From an uncultured Bacilli bacterium (GTDB lineage: Bacteria; Bacillota_I; Bacilli_A; RF39; UBA660): a stretch of DNA of 7,780 nucleotides. The translations under genes and the position numbers were made by a program. Numbering within the stretch: position 1 is the stretch's first letter; every line of letters starts with the position of its first letter. The stretch lies in assembly GCA_944333305.1 (NCBI GenBank), contig CALVKV010000065.1, positions 1 through 7,780 on the forward strand, given 5' to 3'. Under the pieces are notes generated by a model. It had not been told where the DNA came from. It was given only the letters and a program-made list of their open reading frames with translations, and made no database searches. Positions 1-6,732 of the stretch are shown here, one piece after another.

Positions 1-108
1 GATAACTATGACTCTGGTGATACAGATGAAGATGATGACTATGATGATGCTAATGAAGATTTAAAAGATTTAGTTGTAGTCGATGAAGATGAATTAGAAG
101 AGAGCTAA
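1..108 (+). CDS. rpoE: C-terminal tail of RNA polymerase delta subunit (partial)
   Basis: The window opens inside a reading frame of 35 codons ending in TAA. The peptide is almost entirely Asp/Glu-rich (GDTDEDDDYDDANEDL... ending DEDELEES), as expected for the disordered acidic tail of RpoE, the delta subunit of Gram-positive RNA polymerase, which speeds polymerase recycling and displaces weakly bound nucleic acid. The folded N-terminal domain lies outside the window, so identification rests on the tail and on context: in Bacillus, rpoE lies near pyrG, spo0F, fba, murA, prfA, prmC and spoIIR, and several of those genes follow here. Any other protein with an acidic tail is possible. A terminator hairpin begins inside the last codons. 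Confidence 0.55.
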   Translation, partial: DNYDSGDTDEDDDYDDANEDLKDLVVVDEDELEES

Positions 109-139
109 AGATAAAAATATTTAGTTCTTTTTTATTTTT
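96..139 (+). terminator. Rho-independent terminator overlapping the rpoE stop codon
   Basis: Bases 96-109 can pair with 120-133 in RNA as a 14-bp stem including three G-U pairs, with a 10-base loop at 110-119. The 3' arm is itself U-rich and runs into more T residues to about 139. The left arm includes the last rpoE codons and its TAA. The stem is AT-rich, so its strength is uncertain. Confidence 0.5.
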
Positions 140-311
140 ATTCTTCTTTTAGTTTTTTAAAGCTATTAACATTATCATAATAATTAAGTTAATCAATACT
201 ATCTTTATATACTTTAATACGTTCATCTAGATAATGGTTATAGATAAAACGACAACATCCAAGTTTCAATAATTCGAATTTCTGGTTTCATAACCGACTA
301 TATCCACACAT
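138..311 (-). pseudogene. tnpB: Degenerate N-terminal fragment of a TnpB-type (IS200/IS605 OrfB) protein
   Basis: Read on the minus strand from 311 to 138, the frame gives 58 codons with two internal stops, at codons 8 and 41. Segments include NQKFELLK, LGCCRFIYNHYLDERIKVYKD and LNYYDNVNSFKKLKEE. This order matches the start of TnpB/OrfB proteins of IS200/IS605-type elements, where a YRxYP-NxxQ segment precedes a GCCRFVYNHYL-type helix and a YYD...LKKE segment. The stops, the loss of a residue or two before LGCC, and the absence of the RuvC-like and zinc-finger regions show it is a dead 5' piece. Its truncated end abuts the rpoE terminator. No clear element end or companion TnpA is visible. 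It is too decayed to assign a subgroup. Confidence 0.75.
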
Positions 312-385
312 CTTATATATTACTATATCAACATTGCCTCTTTTATTATTAATTAATTTAGGAAAAATGCAAGTACCAAAACTAG

Positions 386-414
386 TTGTAATAAATAAAA
401 TGACATGGTAGTAT
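386..414 (+). promoter_or_regulatory. Putative sigma-A promoter for the membrane protein gene at 457
   Basis: TTGTAA at 386-391 and TAGTAT at 409-414 are separated by 17 bases, with an extended -10 TG at 406-407. The predicted start point near 421 leaves a leader of about 35 bases ahead of the ATG at 457. The -10 box is imperfect. Confidence 0.45.
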
Positions 415-456
415 ATTAAGTATAAAGATTAAAAAACTATTAGGAGGTTGAAGTTT

Positions 457-915
457 ATGAAAAAGACTTTCAGAGTCTATCTACCAAAGTGGCATTATAA
501 ATTGACGCTTATTGGTAGTTTAATTTTGAGCATGGTTCCTATAATATTTTGCCTAGTAAACGGAATTGACATAGCCTGTATTATTACCTTTGCAATACTT
601 ATTGCTCCATTTCTTGTTATGGCATTTTGGAGCTATCGTTTTAAAATTACAGTCAAGGAAGACACAATAACCGTTAAACCGGGAATAGGTAAGAACTATA
701 GCTTTAATATTAATGAAATAACAAAAGTGATACGCAAAGTTAATTTAAATACAAGCTTAGATACATTAGTTAAAATAACAGTATATACAAAATCAAAACA
801 CGTATCTGTCGAGTACCTAATGATAGGAAGTGATAAATTTGATAGATACATTAAAGAAAAAATTGATCCTGAAAAAATATCAACCAAAGTAAGAGTTTTT
901 AAAAACAAACAATAA
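457..915 (+). CDS. Small membrane protein with two N-terminal helices and a possible PH-like domain
   Basis: The protein has 152 residues and no family I can name with certainty. Two hydrophobic segments, about residues 14-34 and 38-58, form a helical hairpin. A soluble beta-rich region follows, beginning YRFKITVKEDTITVKPG and continuing with alternating hydrophobic strands to a basic C terminus. Two helices followed by a strand-rich domain resemble the small bacterial PH-domain membrane proteins, but this is inference from pattern only. The ATG at 457 is preferred because AGGAGG at 442-447 lies 9 bases before it; the in-frame TTG at 448 touches the ribosome site and is too close. The gene is a single transcription unit beside a TnpB relic and ahead of prfA, so it is probably accessory cargo. 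Function is unknown. Confidence 0.75.
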   Translation: MKKTFRVYLPKWHYKLTLIGSLILSMVPIIFCLVNGIDIACIITFAILIAPFLVMAFWSYRFKITVKEDTITVKPGIGKNYSFNINEITKVIRKVNLNTSLDTLVKITVYTKSKHVSVEYLMIGSDKFDRYIKEKIDPEKISTKVRVFKNKQ

Positions 916-939
916 ATATAAAATGTTCTAAACTAAATG

Positions 940-978
940 CTCTAAATTTTGTTTTATAAGAGAATTATACATTTAGAG
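940..978. repeat. Inverted repeat in the 916-1187 intergenic stretch
   Basis: CTCTAAAT at 940-947 is repeated inverted as ATTTAGAG at 971-978, with 23 bases between. There is no T-run afterwards, so it is not a convincing terminator. The rest of 916-1127 holds no reading frame with a start codon and ribosome site; a 36-codon open stretch around 990-1100 lacks a plausible start. Confidence 0.35.
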
Positions 979-1127
979 ACGTTGTAAAGCATTGAAAAAA
1001 AGATAACTATCAATTATAATAAACATCAATTTAGAAGTGATACTGTGAATATATTTATTTTAAATGATGGCTGTGTAAGAGAAGATATTAAAATAATTTT
1101 ATGAATTAATGTTTAATAAGATAAAAT

Positions 1128-1160
1128 ATAGTGAACTCCAATTATTCTCTATGTTTTTTT
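1128..1160 (+). terminator. Terminator-like hairpin upstream of prfA
   Basis: Bases 1128-1135 pair with 1145-1152 (seven of eight pairs, one T-T mismatch) around a 9-base loop. A G and then seven T residues follow at 1154-1160. It could stop transcription from the gene at 457 before the prfA promoter. The stem is short and weak. Confidence 0.4.
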
Positions 1161-1187
1161 AATTAAAGATATTAACAAAAACAAAGA

Positions 1188-1216
1188 TTGTATTTAAAGG
1201 TAAGCTATGCTATAAT
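1188..1216 (+). promoter_or_regulatory. Sigma-A promoter of the prfA-prmC operon
   Basis: TTGTAT at 1188-1193 and a perfect TATAAT at 1211-1216 are 17 bases apart, with an extended -10 TG at 1208-1209. The predicted start near 1223 gives a leader of about 22 bases containing AAGGA at 1231-1235. This placement rules out the in-frame TTG at 1188 as the prfA start, since it is the -35 box. Confidence 0.75.
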
Positions 1217-1244
1217 TACAAAGAAAAAGAAAGGACTGGTTATA

Positions 1245-2306
1245 ATGATAGAACGTCTTGAAGCTACTGAAAAGAAATATATGGACTTACAACAAGAACT
1301 AATGAGTGAAGAAGTTCTAAAAGATATTAATAAAACAAGAGAATTATCAAAAGAGATGTCTGATTTAGAAGAGACAGTTACAGTTTATCGTGAATATAAG
1401 AAAGTACTTGAAGCTATTCCTGAGACTAAAGAAATGTTAAAAGATGATGAATTAAAAGATATCGCTAAAGAAGAGTTAAATGACTTAGAAGCAAAGAAAG
1501 AAAAGTTAGAACATGATTTAGAAATACTTTTAATACCAAAAGACCCTAACGATAATAAAAACGTTATTGTCGAAATAAGAGGAGCAGCTGGAGGAGATGA
1601 AGCTAATATCTTTGCAGGTGACCTTTATAGAATGTATTCTAAATATGCAGATAAAGTAGGTTTTAAAACAGAGTTAATCAATGCTGAAGAAGGAACAGCA
1701 GGAGGCTTTAGTCAAGTAGAATTCATGGTTAAAGGTAATGGCGCTTACTCAAAGCTTAAGTATGAAAGTGGTTCTCATAGAGTTCAAAGAATACCTGTTA
1801 CTGAAAGTAATGGTAGAATTCAAACTTCAACTGCAACAGTACTTGTAATGCCAGAAGCAGAAGATGTTAATATTGAAATAAATCCTCAAGACCTTAGAAT
1901 AGATATCTATCGTTCATCTGGTTGTGGTGGACAAGGAGTAAATACTACAGATAGTGCTGTTCGTATCACTCACTTACCAACTAATACAGTTGTTACTTGT
2001 CAAAATGAAAGAAGTCAAATTCAAAATAAAGAGCAGGCAATGAAAGTATTAAAAGCAAGACTTTATGAACAAGAATTAAGGCGTCAAGAAGAAGAATTAG
2101 GTGAATCTCGTCGTAATAAAATCGGTACAGGAGATAGAGCTGAAAAAATAAGAACATATAACTATCCGCAAAATAGAGTAACAGACCATAGAATTGGCTT
2201 TACTACTAATAACCTAGATAGAGTCATGAATGGAGATTTAGATGAGATAATAGAGGCTTTAACTATGGAAGACCAAAGAAGAAAATTAGCAGGAGAAGAA
2301 GAATGA
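1245..2306 (+). CDS. prfA: Peptide chain release factor 1 (RF1)
   Basis: RF1 reads UAA and UAG in the ribosomal A site and triggers hydrolysis of peptidyl-tRNA. The 353-residue length is normal. An N-terminal coiled-coil domain (about residues 1-95, charged Lys/Glu helices) is followed by the RF signature [21 protein letters not shown], the codon-recognition tripeptide PVT at 184-186 (the PxT type that marks RF1 rather than RF2), and the catalytic GGQ at 228-230. The sequence ends in the conserved [21 protein letters not shown] region. The residue after GGQ is Gly, in GCGGQGVN, where His or Ser is common. The ATG at 1245 fits the RF1 N terminus ([12 protein letters not shown]) and has AAGGA 9 bases upstream. 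The stop TGA overlaps the prmC start. PrmC, encoded next, methylates the GGQ glutamine. Confidence 0.97.
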   Translation: MIERLEATEKKYMDLQQELMSEEVLKDINKTRELSKEMSDLEETVTVYREYKKVLEAIPETKEMLKDDELKDIAKEELNDLEAKKEKLEHDLEILLIPKDPNDNKNVIVEIRGAAGGDEANIFAGDLYRMYSKYADKVGFKTELINAEEGTAGGFSQVEFMVKGNGAYSKLKYESGSHRVQRIPVTESNGRIQTSTATVLVMPEAEDVNIEINPQDLRIDIYRSSGCGGQGVNTTDSAVRITHLPTNTVVTCQNERSQIQNKEQAMKVLKARLYEQELRRQEEELGESRRNKIGTGDRAEKIRTYNYPQNRVTDHRIGFTTNNLDRVMNGDLDEIIEALTMEDQRRKLAGEEE

Positions 2307-3130
2307 CCGTTGAAGAATTAATAGTCTTAGGAAAAAAATATACCAGTAGCACTCATGCTAAAATGTTACTTGCAATACTTTTAGAAGTTAATCCTCTAGA
2401 ACTATTAACTATCTTAGATAAAATTGTAGAAGAAGATAAGGTTAATCTTTATAAACAATCTTTAAAAGCTTTAAGTGAAAATAGACCTATTCAATACGTA
2501 ATAGGTCATGTTAATTTCTATGGCTTAAAGTTTAAAGTTAATGAAAATGTGTTAATACCCCGTTTTGAGACAGAAGAGTTAGTTGAAAATATTAAAAACT
2601 ATCTTGAAAAGAAAAACATAACAAATCCGAAAATCTTAGATTTAGGCTGTGGTAGTGGGGTCATCGGACTAACTTTAAAACACTTCTTTCCTAATTCTTT
2701 AGTAACTTTAGTTGATATTAGTGAAGAAGCTTTGAAAGTAGCAGAATCTAATGCTAAAAATCTAGGACTAGATGTTAACTTTATAAAAAGTGACTGGTTT
2801 AGTAATGTTCCTCTAGATAAATATGATGTTATCGTCTCAAATCCCCCATATATTATGACTGATGAAGAAATAGAAGAGATAGTTAAGAATAATGAGCCAG
2901 CCATTGCCCTATATGGAGGAAGCGATGGACTAGACTGTTATAGAAGTATTTTAAAAGATATTAATAAATACCTAAAAGATGATTATTTAATTGCCTTTGA
3001 AATAGGATATCTTGAAGGAGAAAAATTAAAAGAATTAATCAAAGAGACTATTCCTAATAGCAAAGTAACTATCAAAAAAGATTTAAGTGCTAAAGATAGA
3101 ATGCTTTTTGTCGAAAAAAATATTGATTAA
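2303..3130 (+). CDS. prmC: Release factor glutamine methyltransferase PrmC
   Basis: PrmC transfers a methyl group from S-adenosylmethionine to the glutamine of the GGQ motif in RF1 and RF2, raising termination efficiency. The protein has 275 residues, as usual. An N-terminal helical domain carries the RPIQYVIG motif and is followed by [24 protein letters not shown]. The Rossmann-like methyltransferase domain shows the SAM-binding DLGCGSG at 113-119, the glutamine-binding NPPY at 180-183, and [17 protein letters not shown]. The start ATG overlaps the prfA TGA by four bases (ATGA), and AGGAG at 2291-2295 inside prfA lies 7 bases before it, so the two genes are translationally coupled and share the promoter at 1188. 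A hairpin with a T-run follows the stop. Confidence 0.97.
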   Translation: MTVEELIVLGKKYTSSTHAKMLLAILLEVNPLELLTILDKIVEEDKVNLYKQSLKALSENRPIQYVIGHVNFYGLKFKVNENVLIPRFETEELVENIKNYLEKKNITNPKILDLGCGSGVIGLTLKHFFPNSLVTLVDISEEALKVAESNAKNLGLDVNFIKSDWFSNVPLDKYDVIVSNPPYIMTDEEIEEIVKNNEPAIALYGGSDGLDCYRSILKDINKYLKDDYLIAFEIGYLEGEKLKELIKETIPNSKVTIKKDLSAKDRMLFVEKNID

Positions 3131-3136
3131 AAATAT

Positions 3137-3180
3137 AAAATATCACTCATTAATTAAGTGTAGAAAGGGTGATATTTTTA
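3137..3180 (+). terminator. Terminator hairpin after prmC that also contains the spoIIR ribosome site
   Basis: Bases 3137-3148 pair with 3167-3178 as a 12-bp stem (one G-U), with an 18-base loop; the T-run of the 3' arm ends at 3179. It has the form of an intrinsic terminator for prfA-prmC. The 3' side also contains AAAGGGTGAT (3164-3173), the only ribosome site for spoIIR at 3182. Read-through or locally started RNA would therefore carry spoIIR with its ribosome site paired. No clear sigma-F promoter was found ahead of it. Confidence 0.65.
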
Positions 3181-3181
3181 T

Positions 3182-3709
3182 ATGAAAAAATATTTAATCT
3201 TAGCAAGTTTAATCTTAGTATTTATACCTAATTTAAATAAAGCAAGTGATGAAATAGTAATACCTGATGAAGCGATTAGGTTTAGAGTAGTGGCAGAGTC
3301 AAATACCAAAGAAGACCAAGAAACAAAAACTATTGTTAAAGATGCTTTAGAAGAAGACTTAGATACTCTTTTAAAGGAAAGTACTACTATAGATGAAACA
3401 AGAACTATTTTAAAAGAAAATCAAAGTCATTTTGAAGATTTAGTAGAAAGAACACTACTAACAAATAAAATAAATACAAGCTATAAAGTAAATTATGGGC
3501 TTAATTATTTCCCTGAAAAAAACTATAAAGGTGTTATTTATGAAGAAGGATATTATGAATCATTAGTTGTAACTCTTGGAAGTGGTAATGGTGAAAATTG
3601 GTGGTGCGTATTATTTCCTCCTTTATGTTTAATGGAAGGAGAGAATAATAATACTGATGAAGTAGAATATAAGTCCTTTGTTAAAGAGATGATAGATAAA
3701 TACCTATAA
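3182..3709 (+). CDS. spoIIR: Stage II sporulation protein R (SpoIIR)
   Basis: SpoIIR is secreted from the forespore into the space between forespore and mother cell, where it activates the membrane protease SpoIIGA to process pro-sigma-E. The protein has 175 residues, somewhat shorter than the Bacillus form. An N-terminal signal segment (about residues 2-20, MKKYLILASLILVFIPNL) is followed by the family opening IPDEAIRFRVVAESNTKEDQ, where IPDEAIRLRVxANSDxxxDQ is typical, and by the hallmark GSGNGENWWCVLFPPLCLME near residues 132-152. The only start is the ATG at 3182; its ribosome site lies within the preceding hairpin. The gene stands between prmC and mntP, as in Bacillus. Its presence indicates a sporulating organism or recent sporulating ancestry. 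Confidence 0.95.
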   Translation: MKKYLILASLILVFIPNLNKASDEIVIPDEAIRFRVVAESNTKEDQETKTIVKDALEEDLDTLLKESTTIDETRTILKENQSHFEDLVERTLLTNKINTSYKVNYGLNYFPEKNYKGVIYEEGYYESLVVTLGSGNGENWWCVLFPPLCLMEGENNNTDEVEYKSFVKEMIDKYL

Positions 3710-3710
3710 T

Positions 3711-3761
3711 AAATATCCACTTATCTGAATAAAATTTGATAGGTGATTACGTTGGATATTT
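3711..3761 (+). promoter_or_regulatory. Hairpin enclosing the mntP ribosome site and start codon
   Basis: Bases 3711-3719 pair perfectly with 3753-3761 (9 bp), and 3720-3725 pair with 3738-3743 (6 bp, one G-U) inside it. The inner stem takes up part of the AGGTGAT ribosome site (3741-3747), and the outer stem takes up two bases of the TTG start at 3752. An alternative 8-bp stem, 3718-3725 with 3738-3745, would hide the ribosome site more fully. There is no strong T-run, so a role in translation is more likely than termination. It does not look like a yybP-ykoY manganese riboswitch, which is larger. Confidence 0.45.
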
Positions 3762-4288
3762 TAGAATTAATTATACTAGCAATAGGACTAAGTATGGATG
3801 CCTTTTCTTTATCTATTGTCTATGGTACAACTTTATTATCTAATAAAATTAAAAACTTTTTAAGTATAACAGTAGGAATATTTCACTTTATAATGCCACT
3901 TTTAGGAAGTATATTAGGACTATTCATTGTTCATCATATAATAAGTAATCCTGATATTTTAGTAGGAATAATCTTTACTGTTTTAAGTATAGAAATGTTA
4001 CTTAATATAAAAGAGTTAGATGAAGAGAAAAAAGATTTTAAAAATTTATTAAATGCTTTTCTTTTTGGATTTAGTGTTAGTATAGATAGTTTCTCTGTTG
4101 GTATAGCTTTAGGAACACATAATGAAAATATTATTTTAGCAGGAACAATATTTGCTACTACCAGTTTCATTTTTACTTTTATGGGTCTTAATATTGGTAA
4201 GCTTTTAACTTCAAAATTTGGTAAAATTGCTAATATTATTGGAAGTATCTTATTATTACTTTTGGCGATTAGTTATTTTTTAGAATAA
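3752..4288 (+). CDS. mntP: MntP-family manganese efflux pump
   Basis: MntP proteins export Mn(II) across the cytoplasmic membrane. The 178-residue protein is almost all hydrophobic and fits six membrane helices in two repeats of three. Each repeat carries the acidic signature: GLSMDAFSLSIVYG near residues 12-25 and GFSVSIDSFSVGIALG in the second half. The segment GIFHFIMPLLGSILG also matches the family. The TTG start at 3752 is chosen because AGGTGAT sits at ideal spacing and the family begins near this point; the upstream GTG at 3743 is part of the ribosome site. The position after spoIIR matches the Bacillus order. The sporulation-associated relative YtaF is a less likely alternative. Translation may be limited by the hairpin around its start. 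Confidence 0.85.
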   Translation: MDILELIILAIGLSMDAFSLSIVYGTTLLSNKIKNFLSITVGIFHFIMPLLGSILGLFIVHHIISNPDILVGIIFTVLSIEMLLNIKELDEEKKDFKNLLNAFLFGFSVSIDSFSVGIALGTHNENIILAGTIFATTSFIFTFMGLNIGKLLTSKFGKIANIIGSILLLLLAISYFLE

Positions 4289-4328
4289 AAAATAAAGTTT
4301 AGTAAAAACTATAATTGGGTGAAGTTTT

Positions 4329-4439
4329 ATGAAAGCAAAAAGAATGATTTCAGATGAAGAAATGGAAGAAATTATGAAAAAAGAAATACTTCCATTAAGA
4401 TTTCATACTGTAAACCCACTTGTAAAAGAGGCAAAATAA
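4329..4439 (+). CDS. Small ORF of 36 codons, unknown function
   Basis: I do not recognise this product. ATG at 4329 has GGGTGA at 4317-4322 six bases upstream and reads MKAKRMISDEEMEEIMKKEI followed by LPLRFHTVNPLVKEAK. The N-terminal half is a likely amphipathic charged helix and the C-terminal half is proline-containing and basic; there is no membrane segment or signal peptide. It lies 40 bases after mntP with no obvious promoter of its own, so it is probably cotranscribed with mntP. A terminator starts inside its last codons, with its TAA in the loop, which supports it as the last gene of that transcript. A 6-bp stem (4305-4310 with 4323-4328) would place its ribosome site in a loop. Confidence 0.6.
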   Translation: MKAKRMISDEEMEEIMKKEILPLRFHTVNPLVKEAK

Positions 4440-4456
4440 TGCTTCTTTTCATTTTA
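4424..4456 (+). terminator. Rho-independent terminator overlapping the end of the small ORF
   Basis: Bases 4424-4433 pair with 4440-4449 as a 10-bp stem (one G-U) around a 6-base loop, 4434-4439, which contains the TAA of the small ORF. The T-rich 3' arm continues into TTTTCATTTTAT. It separates the spoIIR-mntP-small ORF transcript from fba. Confidence 0.65.
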
Positions 4457-4518
4457 TCTATAAAGTGTAAAAAATATAATTAATTGTATCTATAATAAAT
4501 AAACACATCCTTTTTCTT

Positions 4519-4547
4519 TTGACAAACCCTACATAATTGCTTATGAT
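4519..4547 (+). promoter_or_regulatory. Strong sigma-A promoter of fba
   Basis: A perfect TTGACA at 4519-4524 and TATGAT at 4542-4547 (five of six) are 17 bases apart. The expected start point near 4554 is immediately ahead of the AAGGTGAT ribosome site at 4555-4562, so the leader is only about 13 bases. This rules out the in-frame starts at 4537-4552. Confidence 0.8.
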
Positions 4548-4566
4548 ATATATGAAGGTGATAATA

Positions 4567-5424
4567 GTGTTAGTAAATTTTAATGAAATGTTAAAAGATG
4601 CCAAAGAAAATAAATATGCAGTTCCTCATTTTAATATTAATAATTTAGAATGGACTAAATATATTTTAGAAAAAATGCAAGAGGAAAATTTACCTGTAAT
4701 ATTAGGAGTTAGCGAAGGTGCTAAAAAATATATGGGAGGCTTTTATGCAGTTAGATGTATGGTAGAAGGCCTAATTAAAGATTTAAATATAACTATTCCT
4801 GTATGTTTACACTTAGATCATGGAAGTAGTTTTGAATCATGTAAAGAGGCAATTGACGCTGGCTTTTCTAGTGTTATGATAGATGCTAGTAAATATGACT
4901 TAGAAACTAATAAAAAAATAACTAAAGAAGTAGTAGATTATGCTCATCCTAAAGGAGTATCAGTTGAAGCTGAAGTAGGACACGTTGGTGGTACTGAAGA
5001 TAATGTCTATGGTGATGTCTTTAGAGCAACCTTAGAAGACTGTATAGAAATATCTAAGACAGGAATAGATGCTCTAGCACCTGCTTTAGGCTCTGTTCAT
5101 GGACTTTATAAAGGAGAACCTAATCTTGACTTTGAAAGAATGAAACAAATAGATGAAACTTTATCTATTCCTCTAGTCTTACATGGTGGAACAGGTATTC
5201 CCTATGACATGATAAAAAAAGCTATAAGTTGTGGAATTAGTAAAATAAATATAAATACAGAATTACAAGTAACTTGGCACAAAGCAGTAGTGGACTTCAT
5301 AAAAGATAATCCAAGTGTTTATGATCCAAGAAAAGTAATAGGTAGTGGTGAAACTGCTATGAAAGATAAAATAAATGAACTTGTAGATGTTTTTAACCCA
5401 AATCATATTAGTTCCAAAAACTAA
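4567..5424 (+). CDS. fba: Class II fructose-1,6-bisphosphate aldolase
   Basis: This zinc enzyme reversibly splits fructose-1,6-bisphosphate into dihydroxyacetone phosphate and glyceraldehyde-3-phosphate in glycolysis and gluconeogenesis. The 285-residue length equals that of Bacillus FbaA. Family segments appear in order: [31 protein letters not shown], the catalytic Asp84 and zinc ligand His85 in [23 protein letters not shown], zinc ligand His178 in [11 protein letters not shown], zinc ligand His206 in LHGGTGIP, and the phosphate-binding KININTELQ. The GTG start at 4567 gives [14 protein letters not shown], aligning with the family N terminus, with AAGGTGAT just upstream. The gene has its own strong promoter and no terminator before murA 41 bases downstream, so the two are probably cotranscribed. 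Confidence 0.96.
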   Translation: MLVNFNEMLKDAKENKYAVPHFNINNLEWTKYILEKMQEENLPVILGVSEGAKKYMGGFYAVRCMVEGLIKDLNITIPVCLHLDHGSSFESCKEAIDAGFSSVMIDASKYDLETNKKITKEVVDYAHPKGVSVEAEVGHVGGTEDNVYGDVFRATLEDCIEISKTGIDALAPALGSVHGLYKGEPNLDFERMKQIDETLSIPLVLHGGTGIPYDMIKKAISCGISKININTELQVTWHKAVVDFIKDNPSVYDPRKVIGSGETAMKDKINELVDVFNPNHISSKN

Positions 5425-5465
5425 AAAAGTAATATAATATAATGAAGAGAGGTTTGTGATTAACT

Positions 5466-6719
5466 ATGAAAATGCTTGAGATAAAAGGAGGTAATCCTCT
5501 TTCTGGAACAATAAGAATAAGTGGGGCTAAAAATAGTGTTGTAGCATTAATACCGGCAGCAATTCTATCAAGTGAAGAAGTAACTGTTTGTAATGTACCG
5601 GATATTACTGATACAGCCGCTCTTTGTGAAATATTAGAGTTTTTAAATGTTGATGTAAAAAGAGCAACAGAAAGTTTAGTTATTAATCCATCTAACATGG
5701 AAAATAAGGAAATACCTAGTATGTACACTAAGAAACTAAGAGCATCATACTATTTTATGGGTGCTATGCTTGGTAAATATAAAAAAGTAACTATGGCCTT
5801 ACCTGGAGGATGTTCAATAGGTGCTAGGCCTATTAATCTTCATCTTAAAGGTTTTGAAGCTTTAGGTGCTACTGTAACTAATAAAGAAAATATTTATACT
5901 GTTGAAGCTAAAGAATTAAAAGGTGCTAACATTTATTTAGACTTTGCTAGTGTAGGTGCAACTATTAATATCATGCTAGCCGCAGTGTTAGCCAAAGGAA
6001 CAACAATCATTGATAATGCTGCTAAAGAGCCAGAAATTGTTAATGTAGCAACTCTTTTAAATAACATGGGCGCTAAAATAAGAGGAGCAGGAACTAGTAG
6101 TATTGAAATAACAGGAGTTGAAAAGTTAGGAAAGTGTTTCCATGAAGTTATACCTGATAGAATAGAAGCAGGAACCTATGTAATTCTTGGCGCTGCCATT
6201 GGAAACAATTTAAAAATCTCTAATATAATTCCTGAACATATAGAAGCTTTAACTAGTAAATTAGAAGAAATGGGAGTTTTCCTTGATATAGGAACAGATT
6301 ATATAATTGTAAGTAGTGGTGATTCCTATAAGCCAGTAAATGTTAAAACGCAAACATATCCAGGTTTTGCAACAGACTTACAACAGCCATTAACTCCCCT
6401 ACTAACAATGTGTAATGGTAGAAGCAAAATAGAAGAAACTATCTATGAAAACCGTTTTATGCATATACCATACTTAAACCAAATGGGTGCAGATATAAGA
6501 GTAAAGAATCAGACCTCTACTATTATTGGCCCTACTAAATTAACAGGAACAGATGTAGTTGCAACAGACTTAAGAGCAGGAGCATCTTTAGTAATTGCCG
6601 GTCTAATGGCAAGCGGTACTACAAAGATAACTAATGTTGAACACATTTTAAGAGGTTATGAAAATATTGTTGAAAAGCTAATAGGAGTAGGAGCGAATCT
6701 AGAATTAAAAGACATATAG
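5466..6719 (+). CDS. murA: UDP-N-acetylglucosamine 1-carboxyvinyltransferase (MurA)
   Basis: MurA transfers enolpyruvate from phosphoenolpyruvate to UDP-GlcNAc, the first committed step of peptidoglycan synthesis in the cytoplasm. The 417-residue length is normal. The active-site pair Lys22-Asn23 lies in SGAKNS. The catalytic cysteine, the target of fosfomycin, is Cys116 in PGGCSIGARPINLHLKG. The catalytic aspartate segment YPGFATDLQQPLTPLL and the arginines of TDLRAGASLVIAGL and HILRGYENI are also present. The ATG at 5466 has GAGAGG at 5447-5452; an ATG two codons later is an alternative. Two overlapping TATAAT motifs (5433-5443) precede it but no good -35 box, so fba read-through is the likelier source of transcript. 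Its position after fba resembles the second Bacillus copy (MurAB/MurZ). A strong terminator follows. Confidence 0.97.
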   Translation: MKMLEIKGGNPLSGTIRISGAKNSVVALIPAAILSSEEVTVCNVPDITDTAALCEILEFLNVDVKRATESLVINPSNMENKEIPSMYTKKLRASYYFMGAMLGKYKKVTMALPGGCSIGARPINLHLKGFEALGATVTNKENIYTVEAKELKGANIYLDFASVGATINIMLAAVLAKGTTIIDNAAKEPEIVNVATLLNNMGAKIRGAGTSSIEITGVEKLGKCFHEVIPDRIEAGTYVILGAAIGNNLKISNIIPEHIEALTSKLEEMGVFLDIGTDYIIVSSGDSYKPVNVKTQTYPGFATDLQQPLTPLLTMCNGRSKIEETIYENRFMHIPYLNQMGADIRVKNQTSTIIGPTKLTGTDVVATDLRAGASLVIAGLMASGTTKITNVEHILRGYENIVEKLIGVGANLELKDI

Positions 6720-6732
6720 AAGCATTAAAAAT

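Noticed and set aside
990..1104. Open stretch on the plus strand (reads ...TVNIFILNDGCVREDIKIIL) in the gap before prfA
   Set aside because: It has no ATG, GTG or TTG start with a ribosome site in frame near its beginning and no similarity I recognise; it could be a gene relic but cannot be supported.
1188..1244. Longer RF1 N terminus starting at TTG 1188
   Set aside because: The extension overlaps the prfA -35 and -10 boxes and does not match RF1 N termini; ATG at 1245 fits family and ribosome site.
3731..3752. yybP-ykoY manganese riboswitch ahead of mntP
   Set aside because: The gap between spoIIR and mntP is only about 40 bases and lacks the size and conserved loops of that riboswitch; only a simple hairpin is seen.
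4537..4566. Longer aldolase N terminus starting at TTG 4537 or ATG 4543/4552
   Set aside because: These codons lie in or just after the fba promoter, before the expected transcript start; GTG 4567 matches the family N terminus and has a proper ribosome site.
5408..5424. Short hairpin at the end of fba as a terminator
   Set aside because: A 6-bp stem is followed by A residues rather than T on the plus strand and has no T-run downstream on the minus strand.
5433..5443. Overlapping TATAAT motifs as a separate murA promoter
   Set aside because: No acceptable -35 box at 16-18 bases and no extended -10; TATAAT arises easily in such AT-rich sequence.
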